From contig JBOHDX010000001.1 in NCBI GenBank assembly GCA_050700835.1, positions 1-7,550 of the forward strand: a DNA stretch of 7,550 bases. The letters run 5' to 3'. A program made the position numbers and the translations under genes. Position 1 is the first letter of the stretch, and the number at the start of each line of letters is the position of its first letter. Source of the DNA: JBOHDX01 sp050700835. GTDB lineage: Bacteria; Actinomycetota; Actinomycetes; Propionibacteriales; Nocardioidaceae. The notes under the pieces are model-generated. The model was not told where the DNA came from and did no database searches. It was given only the letters and a program-made list of their open reading frames with translations. Positions 6,374 to 7,550 of this stretch are shown piece after piece.

Positions 6374-6424
6374 GTCGTGAAAGATGCACCCGATACCGGC
6401 GCCTTCCGATGCATCCCTCACGAC
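6374..6424. other. 51-bp imperfect dyad upstream of tRNA-Lys
   Basis: GTCGTGA (6374-6380) pairs with TCACGAC (6418-6424), and GATGCA (6383-6388) pairs with TGCATC (6410-6415). All pairs share one centre at 6399, so 13 pairs are interrupted only by a symmetric 2x2 mismatch (AA against CC). A 21-base apical part contains GGCGCC. It is non-coding. It could be a terminator, an operator for a dimeric regulator, or a processed RNA structure; the sequence does not decide. Confidence 0.55.
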
Positions 6425-6437
6425 ACATCGACCTCGG

Positions 6438-6443
6438 TACGCT
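6438..6443 (+). promoter_or_regulatory. Possible -10 box of the tRNA-Lys promoter
   Basis: TACGCT ends 22 bases before the tRNA 5' end, a plausible place for a -10 element giving a short leader. No good -35 hexamer lies 16-19 bases upstream, where the right arm of the 51-bp dyad sits instead. Tentative. Confidence 0.22.
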
Positions 6444-6449
6444 GCGGCT

Positions 6450-6465
6450 GGGCGGATCGCCGCCC
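6450..6465 (+). other. Leader hairpin abutting the tRNA 5' end
   Basis: GGGCGG (6450-6455) and CCGCCC (6460-6465) form a perfect 6-bp stem with an ATCG loop that ends exactly one base before tRNA position 1. In the primary transcript it would stack next to the acceptor stem at the RNase P cleavage site. It may help keep the leader from pairing with the acceptor strand. The structure is seen; the role is inferred. Confidence 0.45.
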
Positions 6466-6541
6466 GGGCCTCTAGCTCAATTGGCAGAGCAGCGGACTTT
6501 TAATCCGCGGGTTGTGGGTTCGAGTCCCACGGGGCCCACCA
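6466..6541 (+). tRNA. tRNA-Lys (anticodon TTT)
   Basis: A complete cloverleaf decoding AAA/AAG lysine codons. The acceptor GGGCCTC (6466-6472) pairs with GGGGCCC (6531-6537) with one G-U wobble. The D stem is GCTC/GAGC (6475-6478, 6487-6490) with a GG-containing loop. The anticodon stem GCGGA/TCCGC (6492-6496, 6504-6508) encloses loop CTTTTAA with TTT at 6499-6501. The variable loop has 5 bases. The T stem GTGGG/CCCAC (6514-6518, 6526-6530) holds TTCGAGT. Discriminator A is at 6538 and CCA is encoded at 6539-6541. The gene stands alone, with no second tRNA nearby. Its 3' end runs directly into an 11-bp tandem repeat. Confidence 0.97.
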
Positions 6542-6576
6542 CCCGCCCACCACGCGCCCACCACGGGCCACTACGG
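6534..6576 (+). repeat. 11-bp tandem repeat starting in the tRNA-Lys 3' end
   Basis: GCCCACCAC occurs at 6534, 6545 and 6556 with exact 11-base spacing, and a decayed fourth unit (GCCACTAC) begins at 6567. The first copy is the tRNA acceptor end with its CCA, so each unit repeats that tail. The two filler bases vary (CC, GC, GG). A GGGGCCCC palindrome follows at 6575-6582, and a weak CGCCA/TGGCG hairpin lies at 6594-6613 before the convergent SRPBCC gene. Confidence 0.85.
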
Positions 6577-6620
6577 GGCCCCCCTCAGCCCACCGCCAAG
6601 CCGAACCCTGGCGATCTGAC

Positions 6621-7052
6621 TCACGACGACTCCAGCAGTGCCTTCGCCTTGTCCAAGGCCGCCATCTGGCTGTCCATCGACTTCTGCACCGGCTTGGACA
6701 TGAACAACCCTTTGATGCCGCCCAGATGAGCTTGCAGCGAGAACGTCACCTCGGTGCCACTGCCGGCCGGAGCGAACCGGAACCGTCCGAGCGGACGGAC
6801 CGGCCCAGCGATCACCGTGAAGGCCACGAGAGATGGCCGGTCGAAGGCCGTGATCTCGAAGTCGGCGCGGATGTCGCGACCACCGGGACCCACCAGCACC
6901 TGACGCACCGTCGAGCCGTTCCTGACCTCGGCCGGCGCCACGACCTCCTTCAGATGTGGGCGCCACTTCCGGTCGTTGTCGAAGTCGGTGAAGAACGCGA
7001 ACACGTCGTCAATGGAGCGCTGGATCGTCACGGTGCGTTCTGCTTGGGGCAT
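6621..7052 (-). CDS. SRPBCC family protein (polyketide cyclase/dehydrase-like)
   Basis: A 143-residue protein of the START/Bet v1-like SRPBCC fold, which forms a hydrophobic ligand cavity. The ligand or reaction cannot be told from sequence. Nearly the full length is one domain. It opens with ERTVTIQRSIDDVFAFFTDF at 5-24, the usual first strand and helix (V17, F18 and F21 in the VFAFF core), then W30 in DRKWRPHL. Alternating strands follow through GTEVTFSLQAHLGG at 99-112, and the protein ends in the long helix that closes the cavity (KSMDSQMAALDKAKALLESS). The ATG at 7050-7052 is chosen because GAGGAG lies five bases upstream; an 18-residue in-frame extension to 7106 is Arg/Pro-rich and has no such site. 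It follows the VOC gene on the same strand after an 82-base gap and converges on tRNA-Lys. Confidence 0.88.
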   Translation of the reverse strand: MPQAERTVTIQRSIDDVFAFFTDFDNDRKWRPHLKEVVAPAEVRNGSTVRQVLVGPGGRDIRADFEITAFDRPSLVAFTVIAGPVRPLGRFRFAPAGSGTEVTFSLQAHLGGIKGLFMSKPVQKSMDSQMAALDKAKALLESS

Positions 7053-7057
7053 GTCGA

Positions 7058-7063
7058 CTCCTC
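7058..7063 (-). promoter_or_regulatory. Ribosome binding site of the SRPBCC gene
   Basis: CTCCTC on the + strand reads GAGGAG on the coding strand, five bases before the ATG at 7050-7052. It decides that start over the longer in-frame option. Confidence 0.7.
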
Positions 7064-7092
7064 GAGGCCGGGAACCCGGTCGGGCTGGCCTC
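7064..7092 (-). other. Inverted repeat directly upstream of the SRPBCC ribosome binding site
   Basis: GAGGCC (7064-7069) pairs with GGCCTC (7087-7092). Inside it, CCGGG/CCCGG (7068-7072, 7075-7079) offers an alternative stem overlapping the outer one. It lies 42 bases past the VOC stop and immediately before the GAGGAG site. It could act as a weak terminator for the VOC gene or a 5' stem controlling SRPBCC translation. No U-tract is present. Confidence 0.35.
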
Positions 7093-7134
7093 ACCCATCG
7101 TGGCACCTCGGCAGGCGTCGCCCGGATCCGTCGC

Positions 7135-7503
7135 CTACTGGGGTGGCGCCGGCGCCGACGTGTCGTTCTGCCACAGTCCGAACTCGTTCCCCTGGGGATC
7201 GGTGCAGGTGGCGAACCACCCCATGCCCGGCACCGGTCCGGGCTCGTTGGCCCGACCCCCGAGCTCCGTCACACGCGCGGCTCCGGCGTTGATGTCGTCG
7301 ACGTCGAAGTAGACGCGTGGACCCTGCTTGCCCGGCTCCATGTTGGTGATCGCACCGCCGGTCTGGTCGCTGATCTGGGTCATGTGGTACTCGAACGGAC
7401 CTGGCACGGACTGCCACTGCCAGCCGAACAGCCCGCCCCAGAACTCCCGGGCCTTCCCCGTGTCGTCGGCTGGAATCTCAAGGTGCACCACGTGTCCTGT
7501 CAT
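7135..7503 (-). CDS. VOC family protein (glyoxalase/bleomycin-resistance fold)
   Basis: A 122-residue protein of the vicinal oxygen chelate superfamily, the single-domain type annotated as predicted lactoylglutathione-lyase-related enzymes. The true substrate is unknown. Two beta-alpha-beta-beta-beta modules are visible. The first opens with HVVHLEIPADDTGKAREFWG at 4-23 and continues into GLFGWQWQ. The second runs from RVYFDVDDINAGAARVTELG at 63-82 to the conserved TDPQGNEFGLWQ at 101-112. H7 and E107 sit where metal ligands usually lie, but metal binding is unproven. The length is complete for the family. The ATG at 7501-7503 has GAGGA (complement of 7512-7516) eight bases upstream. The SRPBCC gene follows 82 bases later on the same strand, so they may form a loose operon. 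Confidence 0.92.
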   Translation of the reverse strand: MTGHVVHLEIPADDTGKAREFWGGLFGWQWQSVPGPFEYHMTQISDQTGGAITNMEPGKQGPRVYFDVDDINAGAARVTELGGRANEPGPVPGMGWFATCTDPQGNEFGLWQNDTSAPAPPQ

Positions 7504-7550
7504 GGTGACCGTCCTCTCGCGTCGTCGTCGTCCGGCGGTGGCCCATGGGC

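Noticed and set aside
6039..6428. - strand frames across the peptidase 3' end and the intergenic region
   Set aside because: They cross the tandem duplication and the dyad, are rich in Arg/Pro/Gly, and match no protein family I know.
6534..6576. CRISPR array or phage attachment site at the tRNA
   Set aside because: The repeat unit is only 11 bp with 2-base variable positions, not repeat-spacer; no integrase or phage gene lies nearby and no second att copy is visible in the window.

Overview
The window is about 7.5 kb of very GC-rich DNA with GTG starts, purine-rich ribosome binding sites, short intergenic gaps and GC-rich hairpins without U-tracts. This composition, with the protein types present, points to a high-GC actinobacterium. 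The secreted ARB-07466-like peptidase fused to peptidoglycan-binding repeats would suit a Nocardioidaceae-like lineage, but that placement is inference. No phage, transposon, CRISPR or plasmid gene is visible, and all genes look like chromosomal housekeeping or accessory genes.

Layout. (1) Positions 1-2783, + strand: the 3' part of a high-affinity phosphate ABC transporter operon, pstC (5' end cut by the window edge), pstA and pstB, with near-abutting or overlapping junctions. (2) Positions 2787-2842: a 56-nt almost perfect palindrome in the short gap between convergent genes. (3) Positions 2852-4483, - strand: a low-affinity PiT phosphate permease preceded, 3 nt apart, by a DUF47/PhoU-like accessory protein. 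A 47-residue ORF of unknown function (4594-4737) lies upstream on the same strand. (4) Positions 5004-6275, + strand: a secreted, probably zinc-dependent cell-wall peptidase with two peptidoglycan-binding repeats. Its last codons and stop are part of a 32-bp tandem duplication. (5) Positions 6276-6620: a non-coding stretch with a 51-bp dyad, a leader hairpin, tRNA-Lys(TTT) with encoded CCA, and an 11-bp tandem repeat that begins inside the tRNA 3' end. (6) Positions 6621-7503, - strand: an SRPBCC-fold small protein and a VOC (glyoxalase-fold) protein.

How the genes fit together. The left half is a phosphate-uptake locus in which the scarcity system (Pst) and the sufficiency system (Pit plus DUF47) converge on one shared palindrome. 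The right half is unrelated: envelope remodelling, a tRNA, and two small ligand-binding-fold proteins. I found no clearly new multi-gene system. The most unusual material is non-coding: the 56-nt palindrome, the 11-bp repeats copying the tRNA tail, the 51-bp dyad and the 32-bp duplication across a stop codon. The unrecognised 47-aa ORF is the best candidate for an undescribed gene.
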